Shown: piece by piece, positions 47,854-58,705 of the stretch
Numbering within the stretch: position 1 is the first letter of the stretch
How the letters are laid out: every line of letters begins with the position of its first letter
Origin: Congeria kusceri
Taxonomy: Eukaryota > Mollusca > Bivalvia > Myida > Dreissenidae
DNA length: 64,000 bases
Reading direction: 5' to 3'
NCBI GenBank assembly: GCA_027627225.1
Contig: CM051034.1
Location: 11,735,261-11,799,260 of the forward strand
Notes under the pieces: generated by a model
Databases searched by the model: none
Seen by the model: the letters and a program-made list of their open reading frames with translations, nothing else
What the model was told of the DNA's origin: nothing
Made by a program: the position numbers and the translations under genes

Positions 47854-48269
47854 TGTATATATGTACAGTAATTCCGTATTTCAGTGCCTATACTGTTAGA
47901 CAGATAGACTGTCAGTTGAATGTTTACGACTTTGGTCTCGCCAATGTCAGAGTCTTCATAAAAACTGGATTCAACATGTTTCGTCCTTCAAAACGTATAT
48001 TTACATCGTGTAATTATACACAACTGCGCATAAAAGGTTTTCATCGTTGAGACCTAATAAAATAGTGTATAATTAAGTATTGTATGCACGTCTCTATCAA
48101 AGGTGTTATGACAAAGAAATAAATTAGGACATTATAAGCCGACATAAAAAGGCAATATTGCGTGTAAATGTAACTTTAATATGTATGGTATTAAAATGAT
48201 TTATTAACCTATGTTGATAAAATGTTTTCAAAATAACGATTTCCATTGGAAGACTCAAACACAGCCTTG

Positions 48270-48605
48270 ATGTATAGTCTACTTGACTGCCTAGACGTAT
48301 AGCCCGTATGGCTGCCTTATCGTAAATCCTATATGACTGTTATGAAATATATGGCCTACATGATTGCCTGACGTATAGCCTGTATGACTGCCTTGACGTA
48401 TAGCCTACATGTCTGCCTTGACGTATGGTCTGCATGACTGCCTTGACGTATAGCATGCATGACTGCCTTGGCGTATAGCCTGTATGATTGTCTTGACCTA
48501 TAGCATGCATGATTGCATGACGTATAGCCTGTATGACTGCCTTCAAGTATAGCCTGCATGCCTGCCTTGACGTATTGTCTGCATGACTGCCATGCCTAGC
48601 CTGAA
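48270..48605. repeat. 25-bp minisatellite, about 13 units
   Basis: CATGACTGCCTTGACGTATA then GCCTG, with substitutions and a few shortened units. Confidence 0.92.
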
Positions 48606-49258
48606 TGACTACCGTGTCCGTTTTATGTGCGGTGTGTTCTGATATATATATACATGTACATGCAGGTAGAATTTAAGGTAGCTATACATTTAGATATTTG
48701 TTTGTCATTTAATATACAAATACATTTCTCATATGTTCATTTGTTGTTGACATACAATAATACATATGGATGCCAACTTATAATCGAATATTCGATTTTA
48801 TGACCGAATATGAGAATAGTAAATACGAAATGGCAAAACTAACATTTAATAACCTTTTAAAATGATCGGTAAATGTAAATTCCATAACTAATATGTACAT
48901 GTAACATACTTCTATTTAGCCAGTATATAAATATGCTAATATGTTACACCTCGTTGCTCCGTAATTGATAGACGAATATTTTCAAAACAAACCTTTGATA
49001 AAAACAACCTAAATTTAGCAGCCCACCAACGAATCAGTCAATGAAAGCAAGGCATTTAAACCCATTAAATATATACATACATCAACTAGTAAAAGTAATT
49101 TCCATAAATTACATCTGATGATAACATGACTTTTAAAGCCTACATAGTTTTGCGTCGTTTTGGCTTTAAAATGTGTTTCCGGGTCATCGCATGGCATTGC
49201 ACCGTTGTTTTTCTTTCTAAACTTTAAAGTCAGGATATTGATTCATTTTTCTTTTTTC
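48606..49258. other. No feature seen
   Basis: AT-rich, including ATAATCGAATATTCGATT near 48780. No coding support. Confidence 0.35.
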
Positions 49259-49261
49259 TTA

Positions 49262-49428
49262 TGCACCTATCACTATTTCACCCAGGGGAATTTGACTCAT
49301 GTTATTTTGGGGGTCTAATTCTCCCCATTGTTCGGTGTGTCATATTCCCGCCTGTCAGGAATCTCTTTCAGTCTAAAGTCCCGTATATATCCGCCGCTCC
49401 CTCCTGGGAGCAAATCTTGATAGGTGCA
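49262..49428. mobile_element. MITE with TGCACCTATCAAT ends and TTA duplication (copy 2)
   Basis: Left TGCACCTATCACTATTTCAC; reverse complement of right TGCACCTATCAAGATTTGCT. Flanking TTA at 49259-49261 and 49429-49431. The interior shares GGGAATTTGACT, GGGTCTAATTC and CAGTCTAAAGTCCCGTATAT with copy 1. 167 bp. Confidence 0.82.
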
Positions 49429-49599
49429 TTACGTCTTTGAGGATTGTGTTCCATTGGTTGCAATTGTATATGCATTCCAAACATGCACATGTTTACAGCT
49501 AAAATTATGGCCATTTCGAGTGACTGATTAGATTAATTCAAGTATAATGATTTAGCGCGAATAGTGATTTAATTGCCAGTCGAGCTAATAGTGGCCAAG

Positions 49600-50345
49600 T
49601 ACATGTATAGTGATTGAAATAATTCTACCTAGTGTAATGGTTGACTGGATTATTGTTTTATAAAAAAAGTATAATGATTGACTGGATTCAGTTTTGTTTG
49701 TTTGGATTTTTCGCCGTATTCAACGTCTGTTAACCTACTCACACTTTTCCTGGGTAAGCTGGTTTACCAGTACTAAGTGCACATACTTATGCCAGTAACT
49801 GACAACTTGAATCAGAGAATGGCAGTAGAAATAATTTCATGACCAATCCCACACAAGTTGTGTGGGAATCGAACCCGCGATCCTCGGATTTGTAGTCCAG
49901 CGCTCTACCAACTGAGCTAGCCGGCCGGGACGTAGCGTAATGATTGACTGGATTTAATCTACCTAGCGTAATGGTTGACTGGATTCAATCTACATTGCGT
50001 AATGATTGACTGGAGTCAATCTACCTGGTATAATGATTGACTGGGTTAAATCTATCTAGCGTAATGACTGACTGGAATATCTTGGCCAAGTTCAGCGATT
50101 GACTGGAATAGCTTGGCCAAGTTTAGTGATTTATTGTAATAATTTGCCTAAATTTAGCGATTGACTGGAAAAACTTGGCCAAGTTTATTGATTGAATGTA
50201 ATAATGAGTAACTGATTGGAATAACTTTGCCAAGTTTAGTGACTGATTGGAATAACTTGGCCAAGTTTAGCGATCGATTGAAAATAACTTGACCAAGTTT
50301 AGAGACTGACTGGAATAACATTGAAACGTTAAGTGATTCATATTC
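49600..50345. repeat. ~31-bp GATTGACTGGAATAACTTGG array interrupted by a SINE
   Basis: Units with TAATGATTGACTGGATTCAA, TCTACCTAGCG lie on both sides of the SINE at 49691-49930, grading into GATTGACTGGAATAACTTGG-CCAAGTTTAGC units to 50345. Confidence 0.88.
49691..49930 (-). mobile_element. Full-length tRNA-headed SINE (MetaSINE-like)
   Basis: Minus strand: tRNA-like head 49930 to about 49860 with GCTAGCTCAGTTGGTAGAGC (A box), loop CTACAAA and GGGTTCGATTCCCAC (B box). A central body with GTACTGGTAAACCAGCTTAC, CCAGGAAAAGTGTGAGTAGG and TTAAC follows, then a CCAAACAAACAAAAC tail. The body matches 37090-37190 and what I know of Nin-DC-type MetaSINEs. It splits a 31-bp array. Confidence 0.85.
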
Positions 50346-51016
50346 AACTTTGAGCAATTATAGTGGCTAACTAAATATGTAAATACGTACACACATTTAT
50401 AGCAGACTTATTCTAACTGTTGCTATTTTTATTATTTAATAACATATTAAATACATGTAAATCAATTCATTCTTTCTATTGTGTTCGCTCGTTCCCATCA
50501 AATGACACTTCACCCAGAAATTAAGTGCGTGTGGCCTTTTTCTTAATGTAAATTAGCATTTAAATAGGCGAAAATTGGTTTGCTTAAAGATGACTACACC
50601 AAATACGTTGTCAGCAAGCCTGAAGTATACACAATTAAAGTGTTACTTTGTTCAACAAGTATTTTAAAGTTTTTCTTTTTTTCACAGGTTCCAAATAGTC
50701 TAAAAATGAATGCATGTTTTTGGAAACAACACACATCCCTTGTGTGCTTAAAAGAAAAGTAAAATATCTGTATCGCTGAACAGTCGAAACCAAAATATAA
50801 ATGTGCCAGGCCAGTATTTACGAACAACATAGTATCCTTGTATATTCCGCTATAATATACTAAAAGTGACCTGTTTTAAACCACATATGATTTCAACGAC
50901 AGCGTTTTTTTTGCGATATGAATGTGGCGCATGTTTTCTTTGACATTCTGTGTTTTGTAGGCAAAAGAACATTAAAAATTTGCCTTAAATGGGGCCTGTT
51001 CGCAGAAATTACCCAA
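50346..51016. other. No feature seen
   Basis: AT-rich. Short overlapping frames at 50580-50830 on both strands have no recognisable content. Confidence 0.4.
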
Positions 51017-52245
51017 TAGACCGATCCGGGATCTGCCACGAAATATTTAAACTCCTCCCCAGCTATTGTTAAAGGATTAATTTACATTCATCGAAAATCA
51101 CAAACATTACCACGTGCTCATTCGAATATCACAAACATTGTGCACGTGCTCTTTTGTATGAAATAGTTTAACCGCTAAATACGTGATATCCAAGTGCGAT
51201 GATTGGATAATATTGCATATTAATTTGAATATGATTGACATTTGTGGAAGCGTAAATTGACAACACGCTATGGGATTTATTACCACGCCTATACAAGTCA
51301 AACTCCAACACACAAGGTTGAGCTGTCCGGCTAGCGCAGTATTTGGTTCACTCGCTTCTCATCTAGGCTGCCCGTTTTCGCTTTCTCATACCGGCGCATG
51401 TGAGTTTGGATGGTGGTCACCATACCGGACAGGTGGGGTTTCCTCCTGCTACTCCGACCCCCCCCCCCCACAACACAATGCCACGCCAAAAATAAGAATA
51501 TTTCAGTAAAAAAATTAATAGCTGGAAAATGCAGCTATGATTCAACATTCGTCCCAACTTCCGGTGTACCTCTAAAGTAAATTGGGCAGGGGTGCTGGGA
51601 CACACACCGGGTCCTCACATAATGCAGCCAGGGGCTCTGGGACCCACCCGGGATCCTCACATAATGCAGCCAGTGGCTCTGGGACCCACCCCGGATCCTC
51701 ACATAATGCAGCCAGGGGCTCTGGGACCCACACCGGATCCTCACATAATGCAGCCAGGGGCTCTGGGACCCACCCCGGATCCTCACATAATGCAGCCAGG
51801 GGCTCTGGGACCCACCCCGGACCCTCACATAATTCAGGCATTGGTGCTGGGACACACACCGGGTCCTCACATAATGCAGCTTCGGCGCGGAAGGACCTCA
51901 TAAACTTCGAAATACACACACAAGGTTGATAGATACAAACGGTGTTTTTTTACCACAGATCTTCGTCAAACAATTAAGTCCTAGCTTTCTGAATAGCCTA
52001 ACACATAGACGCTTCCACAAATGTCAATCATATTCAAAATAATCTGCAATATTATCCAATCATCGCACTTGAATATCACGTTTTAAGCGGTTTAACTATT
52101 TCATACAAAGGAGCACGTGCGTAATGTTTGTGATATTAAAAAAGCACGTGGTAATGTTTGTGATATTCGATGAATGGAAATTAATCCTTAAACAATAGCT
52201 GGGGAGGAGTTTCAACTATTCGTGGCAAAACCCGTATCGGCCTAT
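51017..52245. mobile_element. 1.2-kb foldback element with ~240-bp inverted arms
   Basis: The left arm at 51017-51258 and the reverse complement of 52005-52245 share CTCCTCCCCAGCTATTGTT, ATTCATCGAA, CACAAACATTACCACGTGCT, GAAATAGTTTAACCGCT, ATCCAAGTGCGATGATTGGA and TGACATTTGTGGAAGCGT. Only a minisatellite (51582-51885) and non-coding sequence lie between. A single-arm relative lies at 38360-38560. Confidence 0.85.
51582..51885. repeat. 42-bp minisatellite, 7 units, inside the foldback element
   Basis: Unit GGGCTCTGGGACCCACCCCG then GATCCTCACATAATGCAGCCAG. GC-rich against an AT-rich background. Open in four frames (42 = 14 codons), hence several spurious ~100-residue frames. Confidence 0.95.
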
Positions 52246-52349
52246 TTTCAATCAAATTTTGTCGTAAGGTAAACTTTAATCTAAAAATGACATTTCTTAC
52301 ATAGCGTAAAAATACACCCAAAAGTCATACTCTTGAGTATATACTCTTT

Positions 52350-54400
52350 GACGCTAGGGTGGAGCTTATTTTTGAACTTTTGAAATATGATCTTCTTACC
52401 CTCTCATTTTGTTCCTATAAAAAAAATGCATTTGGCAAAATATGAGCACAATTGAACAATATTTAGGGGTAGCTCAATGATTATGAAGTTTCTGATATTG
52501 GGCCCCAAAGCTGCAGCGGTACAGCCAACTTATTATTTCGCATACTACCTGTAGATTAATTCTCATAATAAATTAAGAACCCAAATTTAACTACTAACTT
52601 AAGTGACAGTTTCTCCAATCATCATATTCACAACACAACATTCAATAATTGTTGTTAAAGACCAAGAACCAATCATTCAAATTTCATTGTTTTGCTGACA
52701 ATGCAAAATGTCAACAAATTCATGTTCAGACATGTCACGTTCACACTTTTTTGGACTGACTAAGCTGACTAGGCAACAGTGTAAAAGCAGTTCTGCTTTG
52801 ATATTTTGGCCTGGCATCACACCTGCCTTTACCGCTCTCAGTTCCAGTTGAATCACTGCAACCGCAGTGCTCCGTCAAACCCCAGTGCTCCACCTATCAC
52901 ACTGAATGCCCCAGAATATGCATTTCAGTGACTGTGTGCTTAATTACTTTTAGTTTACCTACATAGGACACACTTATCTAGTGGTTGTTGATTGTTACTT
53001 TAACTGGCCTCCTGTGTGAAATCATATCAAGGTGCTACCGGGCTCATCTCCTGCCTAGGCGGATCTTTGTTACATACGGAATACCTGATCAGCTTGTTTC
53101 CCATGGCGGTCCTCAGTTCAATGCTACTGTCCTGAAAGATTGAGGTGTTCATCAGTGGTCGTATGTGGCTTTCCCTCATAGTAATTGTCGAGGCGATGTT
53201 GGTATGAAGACTGTAAAGCGCCTTCTAATGGACAGAAGCAGTGACTCAAGTGAGTCATTGACAACGACAAATTTCAACGTGCAATGCTGCAGTATCGCAA
53301 CACACCTGATCGGGACACAAAACTCTCCCCAGCATTGTGTATATTTGGCAGACTTATCAGGGATTTTATACCCATTCGACCTGGCAATTACAAACCTCAA
53401 ATCTCGTGGCATTCCACAGCAATGGGAAGAGAAGAGGCTCTTCAGAACAGACACCTGCAATGCGCAAAGAAACTGTCTCAGCATACAAAACGTTGTTATT
53501 GAGGTACGCCAATATGACCAATATGTTATTAGAGTTGATGGTTCCAGGCGTGTAACCCTGCGTAACCGGATATTTCTACGTAAATACATCCCACTGTATG
53601 TAGATGGTCCAGACTGACGGTTAATGCTGACTTCACAGGTCTATGCCTACCCAACTAGAGGCTCCTACTCCAACTTGTAGGCCTATGTACACTGACACTG
53701 CGCTTTGACGTCTGTTACCAGAACACCTAGGCACCCTGAGCCCGTCACTACACATGGCACATCCGGGCTGATCACAAACCAGAACATCTGAATCAGTTGA
53801 CCAGTCACCAGATGCCTGTGAGAACCCTACAGCTCTGCCGCCAACTGGGGGATGTCTTATCCCTGTTTCTGATGTACCTTCCACCCCTAGACGATCAATC
53901 AGAGTAAGGCGTTTTTCTGCATGGCAAAACGACTACGAGATGGAATTGTCTGAATCTTTGCCATAATGCTATGCTGTGCTTGTTTATACTGTATTGTCTC
54001 TTTTCACTGATATAGTTGCATTAAAAAAAAATTGAGTTATTTTACCAAACAGAAGTTATTCTATGCATGACATAGTAAATGACAATTATGTGAAATAATG
54101 AGACTATTGTGTATTCACTTTATGACAGTGTTTGATAATTGTCAGAACACTATTACTGTGTTCAAAATAAATACTGTAGTGTTGAAATTTAATTTAGAGA
54201 GATACTCGTAAAAATCGTGTAATTTGCTAAATTTGTATAACTTTGGTAATCTTTGAGGCACTTGAGCTACCCCTAAACATAGGACTTTATTGTTCAAACT
54301 TTGCATACAGTGTTTTTATATCATAAGGAACCGATTTGGGGGGTAAGAATTTGAAAAATATGATTTTTAAAAAATGTTTTCAACTCCACCCTATTTGACG
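52350..54400. mobile_element. 2.05-kb segment bounded by ~130-bp inverted repeats and carrying an integrase relic
   Basis: Left arm 52350-52477 and right arm 54263-54400, reverse complemented, share the order ACGN..TAGGGTGGAG, AAATCATAT/AAATATGAT, TTCTTACCC, TTGAACAAT and TTTAGGGGTAGCTCAA. Divergence is substantial. Inside is the broken integrase gene at 52780-53965 and no reverse transcriptase. It could be a DNA transposon using a gypsy-type integrase or a coincidental capture. Confidence 0.6.
52780..53965 (+). pseudogene. Ty3/gypsy-type integrase and C-terminal tail, broken
   Basis: Translated in pieces on the plus strand: FWPGIT near 52820, HTYLVVVD near 52970, then a GIP..L.S.GG-like core segment with QFNATV near 53115, VAFPHSNCRGDVGMKTVKR at 53166-53220, LQYRNTPDRDTKLSPAL at about 53284-53335 and REEALQNRHLQCAKK at about 53425-53470. 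A GPY/F-type end follows (VVIEVRQYDQYVIRVDG at 53491-53545, then RNRIFLRKYIP), with an Arg-rich tail (PRRSIRVRR) near 53885-53915. Many stops and frame changes separate these pieces. Reverse transcriptase, RNase H and protease are absent nearby. Family role: strand transfer of element DNA into the genome. Non-functional here. Confidence 0.85.
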
Positions 54401-54940
54401 TAATGGATAGCGAAACCGACTTATGACCCTAAGGTCATATGTTCGTTTTGTATCCTTGTGCTTTTATTGATACTATACGAGTTGTGGGGGTTACGATGAC
54501 AACTGTGTTAGATTTTGTTTTGAAGCCTAGACGTTGTATCAGATTTATAATACATGTATTTAAACCAAGAAAATAACAGAAATTCGGACTTAATACCAGA
54601 AAAAAATGAAATGCATTTATCAAGTAACATCCAAAATACGTTTCAATAAGACAAATAGAAAATTTGCGCGTGTTGGTTGGGGTGGTCATAACAATTAAAG
54701 GCAAACATGTAAACAATCTTAGAAATATCTGCAAAAATGTAAGTTAGGGATTTCATTAGATTTCAAAAGCCAAGAGTCAGATGACCCCAGACTTGGAATT
54801 TCGAGGGGTCAAAATGAAATGGTCAGGGGTCAAAATACTGAAGTCACAGGAATTTTGTTTTTGCATGATTGTTTAAAGATAAACAAGTTAATTTGTGTTA
54901 ATAAAGGTAAAGAACTTTGCTATTAAACCATAAGTAAGAT
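54401..54940. other. No gene seen
   Basis: AT-rich. The minus-strand frame 54435-54734 (99 residues) has no recognisable domain. Confidence 0.35.
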
Positions 54941-55990
54941 AAGAAGATCAGTTTCTAATGCTTTTCAAGGTGGAACTGGGAAAACAAGTGCATGAAAATT
55001 ATGCAAAGCACAAGATTTGCTGCAGTCAAAAATAAGAAATTTGCAATTTGCTTGCATCAAAAAGCAGGATTCTGCTTCAATTGAAATTCATGTGTTATTA
55101 TGAATGAAAGGCAAACATATACACAATCAGCAGAAATATCTGCAAAAATGTTATTAAGAAACGCAGGCATCTGATCATGTACAACGAGGAATGCTTAGAT
55201 TTTCTGCAAAGCGCGCTTTAGCTATAACGGTGTTTTTCTGTGAGGCAGCCGAGCGGATAAACAACTACCAGCGAGTCACGTAGACCGAGTCAAAGGGACA
55301 ATATACCACGAGAAACAAAAATGCACACTGTAAAAATGTACGATTTCTGTAGTTTAAGACGGTCATCATTCAATCCCTATGATAACTATCTTCGATTTAA
55401 TTTATTCAATTGCATGTTAATAACAGTAATTACTGTTCGGTCATATTTTCGCCCTGTACAATTCAAGAAGATCAGTTTCTAATGCTTTTCAAGGTGGAAC
55501 TGGGAAAACAAGTGCATGAAAATTATGCAAAGCACAAGATTTGCTGCAGTCAAAAATAAGAAATTTGCAATTTGCTTGCATCAAAAAGCAGGATTCTGCT
55601 TCAATTGAAATGCATGTGTTATTATGAAAATGAAACGCAAACATATACACAATCAGCAGAAATATCTGCAAAAATGTTATTAAGAAACGCAGGCATCTGA
55701 TCATGTACAACGAGGAATGCTTAGATTTTCTGCAAAGCGCGCTTTAACTATAACGGTGTTTTTCTGTGAGGCAGCCGAGCGGATAAACAACTACCAGCGA
55801 GTCACGTAGACCGAGTCAAAGGGACAATATACCACGAGAAACAAAAATGCACACTGTAAAAATGTACGATTTCTGTAGTTTAAGACGGTCATCATTCAAT
55901 CCCTATGATAACTATCTTCGATTTAATTTATTCAATTGCATGTTAATAACAGTAATTACTGTTCGGTCATATTTTCGCCCTGTACAATTC
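54941..55990. repeat. Tandem duplication of a ~524-bp segment
   Basis: 54941-55464 and 55465-55990 are nearly identical (start AAGAAGATCAGTTTCTAATG, end CCCTGTACAATTC), with a few substitutions and a 2-bp difference near 55630. Each copy contains GAGGCAGCCGAGCGGATAAA. Confidence 0.95.
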
Positions 55991-57290
55991 AAATGTTGCA
56001 AAAATGAACGGGGACATTAATTTAAGAGTAGCAAAAACGCGTATCGAAATCAATAGATATTATTTATAAATTAAACTTTAAACCGTGTTTTTATATTCAA
56101 ATACTCATGCATTGCTTATTGGCCATTATTTGCAATTGTTTATTTTAAATATTGCAAAAATGAACGGGTCGTTAATTTCAGCGTAGCGAAAAAAGCGTAT
56201 CTCATAGCACATTCTCAAAAATGTATAGAGCTATATATTAACTGGCCAATAACTGTCGGGCGAAAGTTGCTTGTCCCTTATTATTTATAAGGGCAGTATC
56301 TTACCAACCACTTTGGAATAGATAAAAGACATACACAATGCTTTTGAAACGCTTTACGAGAAAGACGAGAAAGTATTTTAGCAAAAATGTAAATTGTTAA
56401 ATTTTCGAGACGATCTATTCAATGTCGTGAATGTGTCCCTTTATTTAGTTTGTACCAAAAGGTCACCTTTTCCACTATCAGTATTTGTTTTACTCGTCAC
56501 TATTACGTTATTTGCATGCACTGTTTATTGTATTCTGTTATTTCTCGCTTTAACAGCGGTCTCCTCTAATTAATCAAAGCATTGTGGCGTGGCACGTTTC
56601 GTAAAGGTGAACGGGCAAGTTTCGGCATACTTTTGATATTTTGTAGATAAGTCAGTAGATTACAATGTTTGCTCATGTACAATTTGAAAATTATTAGTTT
56701 GATGCTTAAAAACGATGATTGTGTTCATCGGCAATTTCCATACGCCGCTCGGTAATTTCCGCCGCCATTTTCTGGATGAGCCATTTAATCCGAAAATCGA
56801 TTTTCAATGCACAATTTATGCTTAATGTGTTTGTACACTCCTTATAAGCTTACGGAGGTTACTCGAAAGCAGCGATATTTCTGTGTTTTTACCGTCTTTT
56901 ATTTATTACTTTTTGTTAAATCAGAGTTGCGCTGAAGCTTGTGAAAATCTGAAATGGGGAGGGAAACAATAATTTAAATAAATAGGAAAATTTCGAGAAA
57001 TGTCCTTATGCCGTTTCACCTCATTGTGCATAATTGTGTTGGTCTGTAAATTATCCAGATCAAGTACGTTATCATCAGATGCAAATTTCAATGGCTCTGT
57101 CCTTTGTCCCCATTTAAGTAATAGTTATGACACCTGTACACGGAGCATGTGAATGAGATTTCAAGTCCACAGGGACCAAGACTTTAAATACATGCATACC
57201 ACATTCTAAGTTCATACAGACCTGTCACCAGATTTTAAATCCTTATGGACCAGATCTTAAGTCATTCAGATCAGATGTTTAAGTCCATTC
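55991..57290. other. No gene seen
   Basis: Partly repeated words (TTGCAAAAATGAACGGG at about 55995 and 56153). No coding support. Confidence 0.4.
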
Positions 57291-57298
57291 AGACCACA

Positions 57299-57756
57299 TT
57301 TTAACTCTATACGGAACCGATGTTAAGCTCAGATGCACCGAGTATGCAATTTTAACTCTATACCGATGTTAAGCTCAGATGCACCGAGTATGCAATTTTA
57401 ACTCTATACGGAACCGATGTTAACTCAGATGCACCGAGTATGCAATTTTAACTCTATACGGAACCGATGTTAACTCAGATGCACCGAGTATGCAATTTTA
57501 ACTCTATACGGAACCGATGTTAAGCTCAGATGCACCGAGTATGCAATTTTAACTCTATGCGGAACCGATGTTAAGCTCAGATGCACCGAGTATGCAATTT
57601 TAACTCTATGCGGAACCGATGTTAACTCAGATGCACCGAGTATGCAATTTTAACTCTATACGGAACCGATGTTAACTCAGATGCACCGAGTATGGAATTT
57701 TAACTCTATACGGAACCGATGTTAAGCTCAGATGCACCGAGTATGCAATTTTCACT
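57299..57756. repeat. 50/51-bp minisatellite, about 9 units
   Basis: Unit ACGGAACCGATGTTAAGCTC, AGATGCACCGAGTATGCAAT, TTTAACTCTAT. The one-base difference is TTAAGCTC versus TTAACTC. Confidence 0.95.
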
Positions 57757-58021
57757 CTGGGGTCATAGCCACAAAGCGCCGAAGTAAAATGTTGACTTAC
57801 ATCACATTTAAGTGAAAAATTTAAATACAATTTGCCTTGTGAAAATCAATATTTTACATTTGTTACATGGTCAAATAAGAAACACATGATGATTCTACGC
57901 CAGATTAAAACCATTTTAGACAAAATAAACTTTAAATGAACCAGCCACGGACTTAAGGAGTTTTATGCTTTTAAGAAATTTACTTAAGTTTTCACTAAGG
58001 AGCTTTGTGGGTATGGGTCCT
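57757..58021. mobile_element. MITE 1 of an abutting trio (CACAAAGC ends)
   Basis: Left CTGGGGTCATAGCCACAAAG; reverse complement of right GGACCCATACCCACAAAGCT then CCTTAGT. About 265 bp. Confidence 0.65.
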
Positions 58022-58283
58022 GGGCTGGTATTTATAAAGAATCTTAGTCGAAAATTAAGAAAAATATTTAATTCTCAAATTTAATTATTGGATTTTCTGA
58101 CAAAATAATGCATTTTTGGAAGATTTTGACTCATAATTTGCAAATATAATTTAAAGTGTATTAATATCTAGCAGTAGTTATGCAAATGTTCCAAAGCATA
58201 GTGTTTTAAACACAGATTCTTATTTTGACTAATGTTCAACTTAAGTTAATAATGGCTTAAGAATCTTTATAAATATGGACCCT
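58020..58283. mobile_element. MITE 2 of the trio (TATTTATAAAGA ends)
   Basis: Left CTGGGCTGGTATTTATAAAG then AATCTTAG; reverse complement of right CAGGGTCCATATTTATAAAG then ATTCTTAAG. Related to 2370-2545. Confidence 0.7.
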
Positions 58284-58541
58284 GGGGTGGTATCCCAGAA
58301 ACATCTTAAGTAATATCTTATTATTAACCTAAAAATCAACATTTTATTCAACTTTTTTTAATGTACTGTGCATTGTGCGTAATGCTTATTAATTATCACC
58401 TATAGTATTATTGTTTGTTCATATAAACATAAGATTCAAAAAATTAAATGTAGTTTTTAAAATATAACAATTTGAAATCTTTAACTTAAGTGAAAATATT
58501 TTATGAAACACTTAAGATGTTTATGGAATATTGCCCCTGGA
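58282..58541. mobile_element. MITE 3 of the trio (CCAGAAACATCTTAAG ends)
   Basis: Left CTGGGGTGGTATCCCAGAAA then CATCTTAAG; reverse complement of right CTCCAGGGGCAATATTCCAT then AAACATCTTAAG. Inverted copy of 31728-31990. Confidence 0.72.
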
Positions 58542-58705
58542 GTTAGAATTTTCCCTTAGGTTACAAAGTAACTCTGAACGCATTTGGATTACATGTATTG
58601 CATTCCATCGGTCCCAAAAATTCTTAAAATCTCATGGATGGTGTACACTCTTTTAGCGTCTAGTACTCAAGGCTTCAATCAAACGTTGCCAAGCAGAACA
58701 AGTAT

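Noticed and set aside
49860..49930. Functional tRNA gene
   Set aside because: The A and B boxes are good, but the anticodon position reads ACA, the acceptor stem does not pair and a SINE body follows.
51535..51929. Four overlapping ~100-115-residue open frames
   Set aside because: All come from the 42-bp minisatellite, whose length is a multiple of three.
53176..53589. 137-residue minus-strand open frame
   Set aside because: It is the reverse shadow of the broken integrase gene on the plus strand.
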